Below, in pieces: positions 28,463 through 37,112 of a stretch of DNA of 56,117 bases. The stretch is taken from positions 1-56,117 of the forward strand of contig CANGQJ010000015.1 of the NCBI GenBank assembly GCA_947456625.1, read 5' to 3'. The stretch is from Bacteroidota bacterium. Lineage in GTDB: Bacteria; Bacteroidota; Bacteroidia; Chitinophagales; Chitinophagaceae. Numbering within the stretch: position 1 is the stretch's first letter; each line of letters begins with the position of its first letter. The notes under the pieces were generated by a model that searched no databases, was not told where the DNA came from, and worked only from the letters and a program-made list of their open reading frames with translations. The translations under genes were made by a program, and so were the position numbers.

Positions 28463-29209
28463 ATGAAAACATTTACACTAATTACGGGATCTTCATCAGG
28501 AATTGGGCAAAATATAGCAATTAAGTTGTCGAGTTATAAAAATATTATTTTACATGGAAGAGATAGGAGCAAACTTGAGAAGGTGAAAATGATGTGCTCT
28601 AATGATAATGAAATTTTAATATGGGAAAATGATCTTAAAAAGATCGAAGAAATAGAAAATTCTTTATCAAATTTCATAAGGGATAATAATATTTTAATAA
28701 ATACTTTCATTCATTCTGCTGGGTATATGAAAATGTTGCCATTTAAAATGTCAAGTTTTTCTTTAATTCAGGAAACGTTAAATGTCAACCTAATTTCAGC
28801 CATGCTGATTTCTAAAATAATAACTAATAAAAAGATTAACAATTTGGATTTGTCTTGTATAATTTTCATTTCAAGTAATATAAGTAATTTTGGAGCTAAA
28901 GCTTTGAGTATTTACGGGGCTTCTAAAAGTGCTCTTGATGGTTTCATGAGAGGTTTGGCAATCGAGTTATCAAGTCGAAAAATTAGAGTAAATTCAATTT
29001 TGCCAGGGGGCATTAAAACTCCAATGACGGAGAATATCTATAATGATAGTGAGTTAATTTCTAGGATTGAATTGCAATATCCATTAGGTCTAGGTGAATC
29101 TAATGACATTTCTAATTTGGTTGAATTTTTGATTTCAGATAATTCACGTTGGATAACGGGACAACAATTTGTTATCGATGGAGGTAGAACTATCAACATT
29201 TCTGGATAA
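28463..29209 (+). CDS. SDR ketoreductase, FabG-like (third of three)
   Basis: 248 residues from the ATG at 28463. An ATG ten codons upstream would overlap the previous gene and adds no conserved sequence. It has LITGSSSGIGQN, HSAGYM as the NNAG variant, Y151xxxK155 (YGASK), RVNSILPGGIKTPM and C-terminal GQQFVIDGGRT. The NAG motif is HSAG, which differs from the other two SDRs. Three ketoreductases against two condensing enzymes suggest that one acts elsewhere, for example on the sugar or on the starter. It shares one base with the next ATG. Confidence 0.82.
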   Translation: MKTFTLITGSSSGIGQNIAIKLSSYKNIILHGRDRSKLEKVKMMCSNDNEILIWENDLKKIEEIENSLSNFIRDNNILINTFIHSAGYMKMLPFKMSSFSLIQETLNVNLISAMLISKIITNKKINNLDLSCIIFISSNISNFGAKALSIYGASKSALDGFMRGLAIELSSRKIRVNSILPGGIKTPMTENIYNDSELISRIELQYPLGLGESNDISNLVEFLISDNSRWITGQQFVIDGGRTINISG

Positions 29210-29841
29210 TGATGTATATTAATAGAATTACAAATTCTCCCGTATCTTCAAACTGCTTTGTCATCCATACCGATAATACGAACTCATGCATTATTGTAGA
29301 CCCTGGAAGTGAATTTGATTCAAATATAATTGAATACTTAAACGAAAAAAAACTAGTTCCTGAATATATAATTTTAACACACGAACATTTTGATCATATT
29401 TGGAGTACACCTTTATTAATACAAAAATTTAAAGTAAAAGTAATTTGTAGTAATAAATGTGGAGAAAGAATTATCGACAAGAAAAAAAATATGTCATTAT
29501 TTTATAATCAAATTGGGTTCGAACTTGAGAAACCAGACTTGATTGTAAAATCACTAGATGTTTTAATATGGAATTCAGTTGATTTTACTTTTTTAGAAAC
29601 TCCAGGTCATACAGATTCAAGTATAAGTATTTTAGCAGAAAATAATTTACTAGTCGGTGATTTGATGATATATGGACATAAGACAGTAACTAAACTGCCT
29701 TCAGGTAATAAAATAGATGTTATTAATAGTTTGAAATTAATTTATGAACTTGTCAAGGACAACACAATCGTAGTTTATCCAGGTCATGGGGATATTTTTG
29801 AATTAAATAATACTAGTAAAGAAAATTTTATTTATGAATGA
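29209..29841 (+). CDS. Metallo-beta-lactamase fold hydrolase
   Basis: 210 residues. The zinc motif is T-H58-E-H60-F-D62-H63, followed by ETPGHTDSS (third His), LVGDLMIYG (bridging Asp) and VYPGHGDIF (last His). The pattern is that of glyoxalase-II-like thioester hydrolases. In this setting it may be a thioesterase that clears misloaded carriers or releases the finished acyl chain. It overlaps the acyltransferase gene by 8 bases. A general detoxifying hydrolase is unlikely in the middle of this operon. Confidence 0.8.
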   Translation: MMYINRITNSPVSSNCFVIHTDNTNSCIIVDPGSEFDSNIIEYLNEKKLVPEYIILTHEHFDHIWSTPLLIQKFKVKVICSNKCGERIIDKKKNMSLFYNQIGFELEKPDLIVKSLDVLIWNSVDFTFLETPGHTDSSISILAENNLLVGDLMIYGHKTVTKLPSGNKIDVINSLKLIYELVKDNTIVVYPGHGDIFELNNTSKENFIYE

Positions 29842-30490
29842 ATTAGTAATAATCGGTTCTGGAGGACTTGCCTCTGAAATAAGCGCATTTATTCGTGATT
29901 ACAACAGAAATAATGCAAATAAGATAATAATTAAAGGTTATTTGGATCAAACAGAAAAAATTTTTCTTAGTAACAAAAATAAATATAATTTTAAGAGCCC
30001 TTATCTGGGGTCGAGTGATACATATGAATTTTCGAATAAAGAAGACTATATTCTTGGTTTTTCGAACATTGATTCTAGGAATAATTTCTTTATTAAAAAC
30101 AGAATGGTGGATCTAAATTTTATTAATATTATCCATCCAACAGTTATTATGCCAGAAACTTTCAATATTGGTGTTGGAAATGTAATTTATCCCCATACTG
30201 TAGTTGGTCCCAATACTAACATAGGTAATTTTAACACATTTACTTCATATAGTTTTATTAGTCATGATTGCTCAATTGGAAATAATAATTTCTTTTCAAC
30301 TTCTGGTCTATCGGGGAATGTTTCAATACAAAACAATAATTACTTTGGTATTAGAGCAACTGTTTTGCCTTCAGTAGTTATTGGCTCTAACAATACTATA
30401 CAAGCAGGGATGGTAGTAGATAAAAATGTTGAGAATAATGAAACCGTATTTTACAGGTATAAAGAAAAAGTCACTATCATAAAAGCATAA
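29834..30490 (+). CDS. Sugar N-acyltransferase, NeuD/PglD family
   Basis: 218 residues. The N-terminal Rossmann-like part starts ELVIIGSGGLASEISAFI. The C-terminal left-handed beta-helix has hexapeptide turns (VGNVIYPHTVVGPNTNIGNF, and SHDCSIGNNNFF with the catalytic His). PglD-type enzymes acylate the 4-amino group of UDP-2-acetamido-4-amino-trideoxy sugars, usually from acetyl-CoA. Next to a carrier-based acyl module, the natural donor may be an acyl carrier protein carrying the module's product. The following gene, PglE-like, would supply the amino group. Confidence 0.85.
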   Translation: MNELVIIGSGGLASEISAFIRDYNRNNANKIIIKGYLDQTEKIFLSNKNKYNFKSPYLGSSDTYEFSNKEDYILGFSNIDSRNNFFIKNRMVDLNFINIIHPTVIMPETFNIGVGNVIYPHTVVGPNTNIGNFNTFTSYSFISHDCSIGNNNFFSTSGLSGNVSIQNNNYFGIRATVLPSVVIGSNNTIQAGMVVDKNVENNETVFYRYKEKVTIIKA

Positions 30491-30504
30491 AATTAATATT
30501 ATTA

Positions 30505-31656
30505 ATGAAATCAAAAATTTGGTTATCATCTCCTCATATTGGTGAAAGTGAATTAAAATATGTTAACGAAGCTTTTGTAACAAATTGGATTGCTCCTTTA
30601 GGACCGCATGTAAATGCTTTTGAACATGGACTTCAAGTTCAAACAAAATCTAGCCATGTTGCAGCGTTATCATCCGGAACCTCTGCTATTCACTTAGCGT
30701 TAATACTTTTGGGTGTAAAAGCAGGTGATATTGTATTTTGTCAATCATTTACTTTTTCTGCTTCAGCCAATCCAATTGCATATCAAGGAGCTATTCCAAT
30801 TTTTATTGATTCGGAAAGTGAAACTTGGAATATGGATCCTATATTATTAAAATTTGCATTGGATGAGGCAAAGCAAAATGGTAAATTACCAAAAGCTATA
30901 ATTCCTGTTCATTTATATGGCATGCCTGCTAAAATGGATGAAATACTTTCAATTGCAAATGAATATGGTGTCCCTGTAATAGAAGATGCTGCAGAGGCAT
31001 TAGGTTCTAGTATTGAAAATAAACCTTGTGGTAGCTATGGTGAGTTTGGCGTATTAAGTTTCAATGGAAATAAAATAATTACAACATCAGGAGGTGGAGC
31101 ATTATTATCTGAGAATGCAGAAATGATTGAAAAAGCTCGTTTTCTTGCTACTCAAGCTAGAGATTCTGCTCCTCACTACCAGCACTCGCATATAGGGTAT
31201 AATTACAGAATGTCTAATGTTTTAGCTGGTATCGGAAGAGGTCAATTAGAGGTTTTAAGTGACCGTGTTGCATCTAGAAGAAATAATTTTGAAAGATATA
31301 AACACTATTTTTCAAAATATAATATTGCTGGATTTAATATACATTTTCAAGAAGAGCCAGAAGGATATTATTCAAATCGTTGGCTTACTTGTATTTTAAT
31401 TGAGCCTACTAAAAATAAAGGGTTAACTAGAGAAGAGATTAGATTAGCAATGGATAATGAAAATATTGAAACGCGTCCATTGTGGAAACCAATGCATCAA
31501 CAACCAGTATTTTCCACTTCAAAAAGTTATTTAAATGGAGTGTCAGACAAGTTATTCGAAAATGGATTATGTCTTCCAAGCGGCTCTAATTTAACTGAGC
31601 ATGAATTTGAAAGAATATTTAATTGTTTAGATAATATTTTTTCTAAACATAACTAA
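30505..31656 (+). CDS. PLP-dependent sugar aminotransferase, DegT/DnrJ/EryC1/StrS family (PglE-like)
   Basis: 383 residues. The N-terminal KIWLSSPHIGESELKYVNEA, then NWIAPLGPHVNAFE, is characteristic of the PglE-type branch. PLP-binding features are SSGTSAIHLAL, VIEDAAEALGS and the Schiff-base Lys190 in SFNGNKIIT. It should aminate the 4-keto group of a UDP-2-acetamido-4-keto-2,4,6-trideoxyhexose made by the PglF-type dehydratase at 38071. With PglD-like and PglC-like genes on either side it forms a bacillosamine-type sugar cassette. Confidence 0.9.
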   Translation: MKSKIWLSSPHIGESELKYVNEAFVTNWIAPLGPHVNAFEHGLQVQTKSSHVAALSSGTSAIHLALILLGVKAGDIVFCQSFTFSASANPIAYQGAIPIFIDSESETWNMDPILLKFALDEAKQNGKLPKAIIPVHLYGMPAKMDEILSIANEYGVPVIEDAAEALGSSIENKPCGSYGEFGVLSFNGNKIITTSGGGALLSENAEMIEKARFLATQARDSAPHYQHSHIGYNYRMSNVLAGIGRGQLEVLSDRVASRRNNFERYKHYFSKYNIAGFNIHFQEEPEGYYSNRWLTCILIEPTKNKGLTREEIRLAMDNENIETRPLWKPMHQQPVFSTSKSYLNGVSDKLFENGLCLPSGSNLTEHEFERIFNCLDNIFSKHN

Positions 31657-31659
31657 TTT

Positions 31660-32259
31660 ATGTTCAAACATTTTATAAAACCCTTGGGAGATTTTTTTAG
31701 CGCACTCTTTCTTTTAATTATCCTTTCCCCAATTATACTGCTTACTGCTATTATTTTATTTCTTGCCAATAATGGCAAGGTTTTCTTTTTTCAGCAACGA
31801 CCAGGACTTAATAAAAAACCATTTAAGATTGTAAAGTTTAAAACAATGAGGGATGCATTTGATCAAGAAGGCGTGCCTTTACCAGATGATGATAGATTGA
31901 CTAAGGTTGGAAGTATTGTCAGGTCTGCATCATTAGATGAGCTATTACAATTGATAAATGTATTAAAGGGAGACATGAGTTTAGTAGGTCCAAGACCACT
32001 TTTAATGCAATATCTTCCAAGATATAGTCCAGAGCAAGCAAAGAGGCATAATATTAAACCTGGAATTACAGGTTGGGCACAAGTAAATGGCCGAAATGCA
32101 ATTAGCTGGGAACAAAAATTCAAATATGATGTTGATTATGTAGAAAAACAATCTTTTACTTTGGATATAAAAATATTATGGATGACATTCCTCAATGTGA
32201 TACAACGAAAAGGAATTAGTGCTGATGGCCATGTGACAATGGAAGAGTTTAAGGGATAA
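31660..32259 (+). CDS. Initiating sugar-1-phosphate transferase, PglC-type
   Basis: 199 residues, close to the length of Campylobacter PglC. One N-terminal re-entrant/membrane segment (about 8-35) precedes the catalytic domain: FFFQQRPGLNKKPFKIVKFK, DELLQLINVLKGDMSLVGPR (usual D-E-L-P with L for P), and PGITGWAQVNGRNAISWEQK. It transfers a diamino-sugar-1-phosphate from UDP to undecaprenyl phosphate and starts the second repeat unit. It is the last gene of the variable core before a strong terminator at 32286. Confidence 0.92.
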   Translation: MFKHFIKPLGDFFSALFLLIILSPIILLTAIILFLANNGKVFFFQQRPGLNKKPFKIVKFKTMRDAFDQEGVPLPDDDRLTKVGSIVRSASLDELLQLINVLKGDMSLVGPRPLLMQYLPRYSPEQAKRHNIKPGITGWAQVNGRNAISWEQKFKYDVDYVEKQSFTLDIKILWMTFLNVIQRKGISADGHVTMEEFKG

Positions 32260-32285
32260 AATATCACTAGTTATTATGTAAATCT

Positions 32286-32307
32286 AAACCCGCTATGCGG
32301 GTTTTTC
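32286..32307 (+). terminator. Rho-independent terminator
   Basis: AAACCCGC pairs with GCGGGTTT around a TAT loop, followed by further T residues. The GC-rich stem stands out in this AT-rich sequence. It ends the core operon 27 bases after the PglC-type gene. Confidence 0.85.
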
Positions 32308-32322
32308 TATTTAATATATACT

Positions 32323-32330
32323 TAAATTTG
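32323..32330 (+). promoter_or_regulatory. Candidate -7 element (TAAATTTG) for gmd-fcl
   Basis: The element fits TAnnTTTG and lies 19 bases before the gmd ATG, directly after the terminator. A T-rich stretch (32302-32306) sits where a -33 element would be, but no TTTG is present. Confidence 0.45.
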
Positions 32331-32348
32331 TACCATAGAACCACACCA

Positions 32349-33458
32349 ATGAAAAAAGCCCTAATTACTGGTATTACTGGACAGGATGGAGCCTATTTAG
32401 CCGAGTTTTTACTCAATAAAGGCTATGAAGTGCATGGCATTAAGCGTAGATCCTCTTTATTCAATACTCAAAGAATTGATCATATTTATGAGGATCCACA
32501 TATTCCAGATAGACACCTTCATTTACATTATGGGGATTTATCGGATAGTACCAACCTAATTAGAATCATACAGGAAGTACAACCCGATGAAATTTACAAC
32601 CTAGGTGCAATGAGCCATGTGCAAGTAAGTTTTGAAGAACCTGAATATACAGCGAATGTTGACGGTATTGGTACATTAAGAATATTGGAAGCAATTAGAC
32701 TATTAGGCTTAACGCAAAAAACAAAATTTTATCAAGCATCTACTTCTGAATTATACGGGTTAGTTCAACAAGTTCCTCAGTCAGAAACTACACCATTCTA
32801 TCCACGTTCTCCATATGGGGTTGCTAAATTATATGCCTACTGGATTACAGTAAACTATCGTGAAGCTTATAATATGTATGCTTGCAATGGTATTTTATTC
32901 AATCATGAATCGCCTCAACGTGGTGAAACTTTCTTAACACGTAAAGTAACTCGTGCAGCTGCACGTATTGCACTAGGTTTAGATAACTGTTTATATGTAG
33001 GTAACTTAAACGCACAAAGAGACTGGGGTCATGCAAAAGATTATATTGAAGGTATGTACTTGATGTTGCAACAAGATAAGCCAGAAGATTTTGTATTGGC
33101 TACTGGAATAACCACTAACATTCGTGAATTTGTTAAAATGGCGTTTGCTGAATTAGGTATTGACTTAGGCTTTAAAGGCATTGATGATAAGGAAGAAGGT
33201 TATGTAGTTAAGAATACAGGAAGCTACAAATTAAAAGAAGGTCAAGTAGTTATTAAAGTAGATTCAAAATACTACCGTCCTACAGAGGTTGATTTATTAA
33301 TTGGTGATCCTACTAAAGCTATGACTAAACTTGGCTGGAAGCCTAAATATGATTTAGCTGCCTTAGTGAAAGAAATGGTAGCAAGTGATTTAGAAATATT
33401 TAAGAAAGAGTTATTGCTCAAAGAGAATGGCTATACCGTAACCAAAGAAAGCGAATAG
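32349..33458 (+). CDS. gmd: GDP-mannose 4,6-dehydratase
   Basis: 369 residues from the ATG at 32349; the longer upstream reading crosses the terminator and is not credible. It has [71 protein letters not shown] and [20 protein letters not shown], all hallmark GMD segments, with the T/S-E-Y-K catalytic set. It converts GDP-mannose to GDP-4-keto-6-deoxymannose. It is transcribed with fcl, probably from its own promoter after the upstream terminator. Confidence 0.96.
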   Translation: MKKALITGITGQDGAYLAEFLLNKGYEVHGIKRRSSLFNTQRIDHIYEDPHIPDRHLHLHYGDLSDSTNLIRIIQEVQPDEIYNLGAMSHVQVSFEEPEYTANVDGIGTLRILEAIRLLGLTQKTKFYQASTSELYGLVQQVPQSETTPFYPRSPYGVAKLYAYWITVNYREAYNMYACNGILFNHESPQRGETFLTRKVTRAAARIALGLDNCLYVGNLNAQRDWGHAKDYIEGMYLMLQQDKPEDFVLATGITTNIREFVKMAFAELGIDLGFKGIDDKEEGYVVKNTGSYKLKEGQVVIKVDSKYYRPTEVDLLIGDPTKAMTKLGWKPKYDLAALVKEMVASDLEIFKKELLLKENGYTVTKESE

Positions 33459-33463
33459 TCTCT

Positions 33464-34390
33464 ATGGAAAAATCTTCTAAGATATATATTGCTGGACATC
33501 GGGGAATGGCAGGTTCTGCAATCGAACGTAAGCTAAGGGCTGAAGGCTATACTAATATTATTCATAGAACTTCCAATGAACTTGATTTGCGCAATCAGGA
33601 CTTGGTGAATAGCTTTTTTAGAGTAGATAAGCCGGACTATGTAATTTTAGCTGCTGCTAAAGTTGGAGGAATTCATGCCAATAATACTTATCGTGCTGAA
33701 TTCATCTATGACAACCTAATGATGGAAGCCAATATTATTCATGCATCTTATCTGAATAAAGTAAAGAAGCTATTGTTTCTTGGTTCATCATGCATTTATC
33801 CCAAAATGGCACCACAGCCTTTAAAAGAGGAATATTTACTAAGTGGCTATCTAGAATCTACCAATCAGCCCTATGCCATTGCTAAAATTGCTGGTATTGA
33901 AATGTGCGATAGCTACCGTGATCAATACGGATGTAATTTTATATCAGCTATGCCAACTAATCTGTATGGCACCAATGACAACTACCATCCCGAAAACTCA
34001 CATGTGCTTCCTGCATTAATTCGTCGTATTATATTAGCTAAAAAGAATATTGATCCCAGTGTAATTATATGGGGTACAGGCACTCCCCGTCGTGAATTTA
34101 TGCATGTAGATGATTTAGCTGATGCTTGCTATTTCCTAATACAAAACTATAATCAAGCTGGCCTAGTAAATATTGGTTGGGGCGAAGATGTTACAATACA
34201 AGAGCTTGCTACGTTAATTGCTTCGGAGGTTGGTTATACCGGCTCACTTGAATTTGACACTACTAAGCCTGATGGTACCCCTCGTAAATTAATGGATACG
34301 ACTAATCTTACTAAACTAGGTTGGAAGCCTTCGATAAACTTAAAGGAGGGGATAAGGATGACTATTAATGAGGTTGTAAATAAGTTTTAG
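33464..34390 (+). CDS. fcl: GDP-L-fucose synthase
   Basis: 308 residues. Recognised by [75 protein letters not shown] (YxxxK) and [20 protein letters not shown]. It carries out 3,5-epimerisation and 4-reduction of the GMD product to GDP-L-fucose. It starts 5 bases after gmd. No dedicated fucosyltransferase is obvious in the window, so one of the GT2 enzymes or a gene elsewhere must use the product. Confidence 0.95.
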   Translation: MEKSSKIYIAGHRGMAGSAIERKLRAEGYTNIIHRTSNELDLRNQDLVNSFFRVDKPDYVILAAAKVGGIHANNTYRAEFIYDNLMMEANIIHASYLNKVKKLLFLGSSCIYPKMAPQPLKEEYLLSGYLESTNQPYAIAKIAGIEMCDSYRDQYGCNFISAMPTNLYGTNDNYHPENSHVLPALIRRIILAKKNIDPSVIIWGTGTPRREFMHVDDLADACYFLIQNYNQAGLVNIGWGEDVTIQELATLIASEVGYTGSLEFDTTKPDGTPRKLMDTTNLTKLGWKPSINLKEGIRMTINEVVNKF

Positions 34391-34449
34391 ATATTTCATT
34401 AGATGAATTAGAGGCAATTCACTTTTTAAATTTTAATTAATATTTTCAT

Positions 34450-34644
34450 ATGTATGATATTGCTATAATTGGAGGTGGTATTGTAGGACTTGCAACAGGG
34501 GTAAAAATTCTGCAATCAAGACCTGATTTAAAGATTGTAATTCTAGAAAAAGAATATCTGGAGCGAAAATCGTTTTTATTTGATTTTAAAATTATAGTCA
34601 AAACCTTTACTAATGTTTTATTTAGCAAAGGAGTAAGTCATTAA
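34450..34644 (+). pseudogene. Remnant of an FAD-dependent oxidoreductase (LhgO-like), N-terminus only
   Basis: The first 35 residues, MYDIAIIGGGIVGLATGVKI and then PDLKIVILEKE, are the dinucleotide-binding start of L-2-hydroxyglutarate oxidase-type flavoproteins, which run about 400 residues. After EKE the frame continues with unrelated sequence and stops at 64 residues; no later part of the enzyme appears downstream. LhgO-like genes are known next to nucleotide-sugar genes in other bacteria, so this is probably the scar of a deletion or cassette exchange. Confidence 0.6.
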
Positions 34645-34675
34645 CATTAATAGCATATTTATAAAACTATCTTTT

Positions 34676-34701
34676 TGCCACCTTTTGGTGGCATTTTTAT
34701 T
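34676..34701 (+). terminator. Rho-independent terminator
   Basis: TGCCACC (34676-34682) pairs with GGTGGCA (34687-34693) across a TTTT loop, followed by TTTTTATT. It is also preceded by a T-run but has no A-run, so it works mainly on the plus strand. It closes the gmd-fcl-remnant segment before rfbC. Confidence 0.85.
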
Positions 34702-34744
34702 AGTACTAAATTATATTTCAAACCAAAACATTAGTATTTTTTCA

Positions 34745-34752
34745 TATTTTTG
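34745..34752 (+). promoter_or_regulatory. Candidate -7 element (TATTTTTG) for rfbC
   Basis: It fits TAnnTTTG, but it lies only 4 bases before the rfbC ATG, so the transcript would be leaderless or nearly so. No clear -33 TTTG is visible. Confidence 0.35.
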
Positions 34753-34756
34753 CAAT

Positions 34757-35377
34757 ATGAAAATTACATCCATTACAACCGCTCAAATACCAGGTGTTAA
34801 TCTTATAAATTTTGAGCGCTTTACCGATAAACGTGGTTTTTTTACCGAAACTTTTAGGGCCTCCGATTTTATTAATAATGAATTAAATATATTCCCTAAA
34901 GGGATATTGCAAAGCAACGAAAGTTACTCGCGTCGTAATGTGTTAAGAGGTTTGCATTTTCAATGGAATCCGAATATGGGTAAATTAGTGCGCACTATTA
35001 CAGGTCATATGGTGGATTTGATTTTGGACTTACGTCAAGGTTCACCTACCCAAGGGAAAATCATGGCTTTTAATATGCCTGCTAATTCAAGCAATGGTAG
35101 CACTAGTTGGATATGGGTGCCAGAAGGCTGCGCGCATGGCAACTTTTTTTTAGAAGATTCCTACATCGAATATTTTTGTTCAGGTTCCTATAATGGGGAA
35201 TGTGAAGCAGGAGTGTCCCCATTTGCTGCCGATATTGATTGGAGCATTTGCGATCCTAAATTAAAAAACTTATTTTTTGATTTAAAAAACTCCTTTATTG
35301 CAACCGATAAGGACATTAACGGGCTCACCGTAAAACAGTGGTTGGACCGTGAGGATGCTAAACAGTTTACCATTTAA
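34757..35377 (+). CDS. rfbC: dTDP-4-dehydrorhamnose 3,5-epimerase
   Basis: 206 residues from the ATG at 34757. A longer reading from 34685 begins inside the terminator and is rejected. Family features: NFERFTDKRGFFTETF, NVLRGLHFQWNP (catalytic His), GHMVDLILDLRQGSPTQGK, and WVPEGCAHGNFFLED, where VPEGxAHG is conserved. It epimerises C3 and C5 of dTDP-4-keto-6-deoxyglucose, the third step to dTDP-L-rhamnose. The other pathway genes are 17 kb upstream, so rfbAB and rfbC-rmlD flank the variable region. Confidence 0.93.
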   Translation: MKITSITTAQIPGVNLINFERFTDKRGFFTETFRASDFINNELNIFPKGILQSNESYSRRNVLRGLHFQWNPNMGKLVRTITGHMVDLILDLRQGSPTQGKIMAFNMPANSSNGSTSWIWVPEGCAHGNFFLEDSYIEYFCSGSYNGECEAGVSPFAADIDWSICDPKLKNLFFDLKNSFIATDKDINGLTVKQWLDREDAKQFTI

Positions 35378-35389
35378 TTTGCAGCTGTA

Positions 35390-36118
35390 ATGAGCCAAAC
35401 CAATAACCAAAATATTTTAATTACTGGCGCAGCAGGAAAACTAGGAAAAACAGTACTTGCTTTACTACCAGGAGCAATTGGTGCCACTAGGCAGGATTTT
35501 GATTTAAGCAGCGCAACACAAATTGAAACTTATTTAAACAAGCACACAAACATTACAACCATATTACATTGTGCAGCAATGATCTCACCTCCAAAAATTA
35601 ATGAAGACATTGCACAGGCAATAGCATCCAATATTATTGGGACCTCCTTATTAAGTGCGCAGTGTTATAAAAGAAATATACGCTTGGTTTATATTAGCAC
35701 CGACTATGTTTTTTCCGGTGAAAAAGGATTGTACAAGGAGGGTGATGAACTTTTACCCCCCAATAAATATGCATGGTCCAAACTAGGAGGGGAGTGTGCA
35801 GTTCAAATGCTTGATAAATGGGCAATTATACGTTTATCCTTTGGCCCGGATGAGTTTCCTTATAAAGCAGCCTTTATAGACCAATTTACTTCCCGAGAAT
35901 CTGCCTCGGTTATTGCGCAAAAAATAAAAAATATTGTACTTTCAGACTACAATGGGGTAATTCATATTGGCGGTATTAGAAAATCGGTTTATGAATATGC
36001 CTTAAGTTTGGGAGCTCAAAACATAGATAAAATAAGCATTAAAAATATGACTGTAAAAATGCCAACGGATACCTCCTTGGATAGCAGTTTATATGATAGC
36101 TTATTTAACAAAAAGTAA
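35390..36118 (+). CDS. dTDP-4-dehydrorhamnose reductase-like protein (RmlD superfamily)
   Basis: 242 residues, shorter than typical RmlD (about 290). It has NILITGAAGKLGKTVLALL, LHCAAMISPP, a catalytic triad region VYISTDYVFSGEKG, and YAWSKLGGE (YxxxK). The placement directly after rfbC fits the final reduction to dTDP-L-rhamnose. The C-terminal substrate domain is reduced, so it may act on a related sugar; I therefore give no gene symbol. The next gene starts 3 bases downstream. Confidence 0.7.
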   Translation: MSQTNNQNILITGAAGKLGKTVLALLPGAIGATRQDFDLSSATQIETYLNKHTNITTILHCAAMISPPKINEDIAQAIASNIIGTSLLSAQCYKRNIRLVYISTDYVFSGEKGLYKEGDELLPPNKYAWSKLGGECAVQMLDKWAIIRLSFGPDEFPYKAAFIDQFTSRESASVIAQKIKNIVLSDYNGVIHIGGIRKSVYEYALSLGAQNIDKISIKNMTVKMPTDTSLDSSLYDSLFNKK

Positions 36119-36121
36119 AAA

Positions 36122-37081
36122 ATGAAAAAAATTTTATTAGCAGGCGGTGCAGGATATATAGGAACCGAACTTTGTAAACGTCTACTTCGTTTAGATTACA
36201 AAGTAACAGTTATTGATGACCTATGGTTTGGCAACAACTTGGACCCGCGCGTAGAGCTAATAAAAAAGGATTTATTCACTGTTACGCATAACGAGCTCAA
36301 AGGATATGATACCGTTATTTTTTTAGGAGGCGTATCCAACGATCCTATGGCCGAGTTTTCCCCCTCCGAAAATTTTATTCAAAATGCAGCTTGCCCTGCT
36401 TACTTGTCCTATGAAAGTAAAAGAGCTGGAGTTAAGCGTTTTATTTATGCATCCTCCTGCTCCGTATATGGTTACACCGTGGACGAATTGTATGACGAAA
36501 AATCACCTACTACCTGCGCCTACCCTTATGGAATTTCAAAATTGCAAGGGGAAAATGGCGTAATGCAATTAAAGGACAATAGTTTTTCGGTAATAGCTTT
36601 AAGGCAAGGTACTGTTTGTGGATACAGTGATCGTATGCGTTTTGACCTTGTAGTAAACACCATGTTTAAAAATGCAATGACCTTGGGTGAAATCACCGTT
36701 AATAATCCCTCCATTTGGAGACCAATATACCATATACAGGATGCATGCTCGGCTTTTATACGTGCTATTCAGGCGCCCGATAATATTTCGGGGGTGTTTA
36801 ATGTAGCTTCGGATAACTACACACTAGGACAAATAGGGGATATAGTTGGAGTAGAAATGTCTCGCAATTTAGGAAAAGAAATTAAAGTACATATTAATGA
36901 TGTACAAGATTTTAGAAACTATAAAGTTTCCATACAACATGCTAAACTAGCCTTAGGTTTTACCCCAGTGTATGGTATTAAGGATATCATTAATGATTTA
37001 TTTATTAAGGCATCCAAATTTGAAAATTACGAAGACGACAAATTTTATAATATTAAGATTTTCAAAAGCCTAGGTAAATAA
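36122..37081 (+). CDS. NAD-dependent sugar epimerase/dehydratase
   Basis: 319 residues. LLAGGAGYIGTELCKRLL binds NAD, YASSCSVYG holds the catalytic Ser, and YPYGISK is the YxxxK motif. The C-terminal part (WRPIYHIQDACSAFIRAI, FNVASDNYTLGQIGDIV) is typical of UDP-sugar epimerase-like extended SDRs. The exact sugar is unknown. It is 3 bases after the RmlD-like gene and shares its codon style, so it belongs to the same unit. Confidence 0.8.
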   Translation: MKKILLAGGAGYIGTELCKRLLRLDYKVTVIDDLWFGNNLDPRVELIKKDLFTVTHNELKGYDTVIFLGGVSNDPMAEFSPSENFIQNAACPAYLSYESKRAGVKRFIYASSCSVYGYTVDELYDEKSPTTCAYPYGISKLQGENGVMQLKDNSFSVIALRQGTVCGYSDRMRFDLVVNTMFKNAMTLGEITVNNPSIWRPIYHIQDACSAFIRAIQAPDNISGVFNVASDNYTLGQIGDIVGVEMSRNLGKEIKVHINDVQDFRNYKVSIQHAKLALGFTPVYGIKDIINDLFIKASKFENYEDDKFYNIKIFKSLGK

Positions 37082-37112
37082 TAAACTTTATTAATAGTTT
37101 AATAATAACAAA

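Noticed and set aside
32295..32348. Longer N-terminus for GDP-mannose dehydratase
   Set aside because: It begins within the terminator hairpin and adds residues unlike GMD; the ATG at 32349 starts exactly at the conserved [12 protein letters not shown] region.
34685..34756. Longer start for rfbC
   Set aside because: It reads through the terminator stem and a TAnnTTTG element; the ATG at 34757 gives the normal RmlC start.
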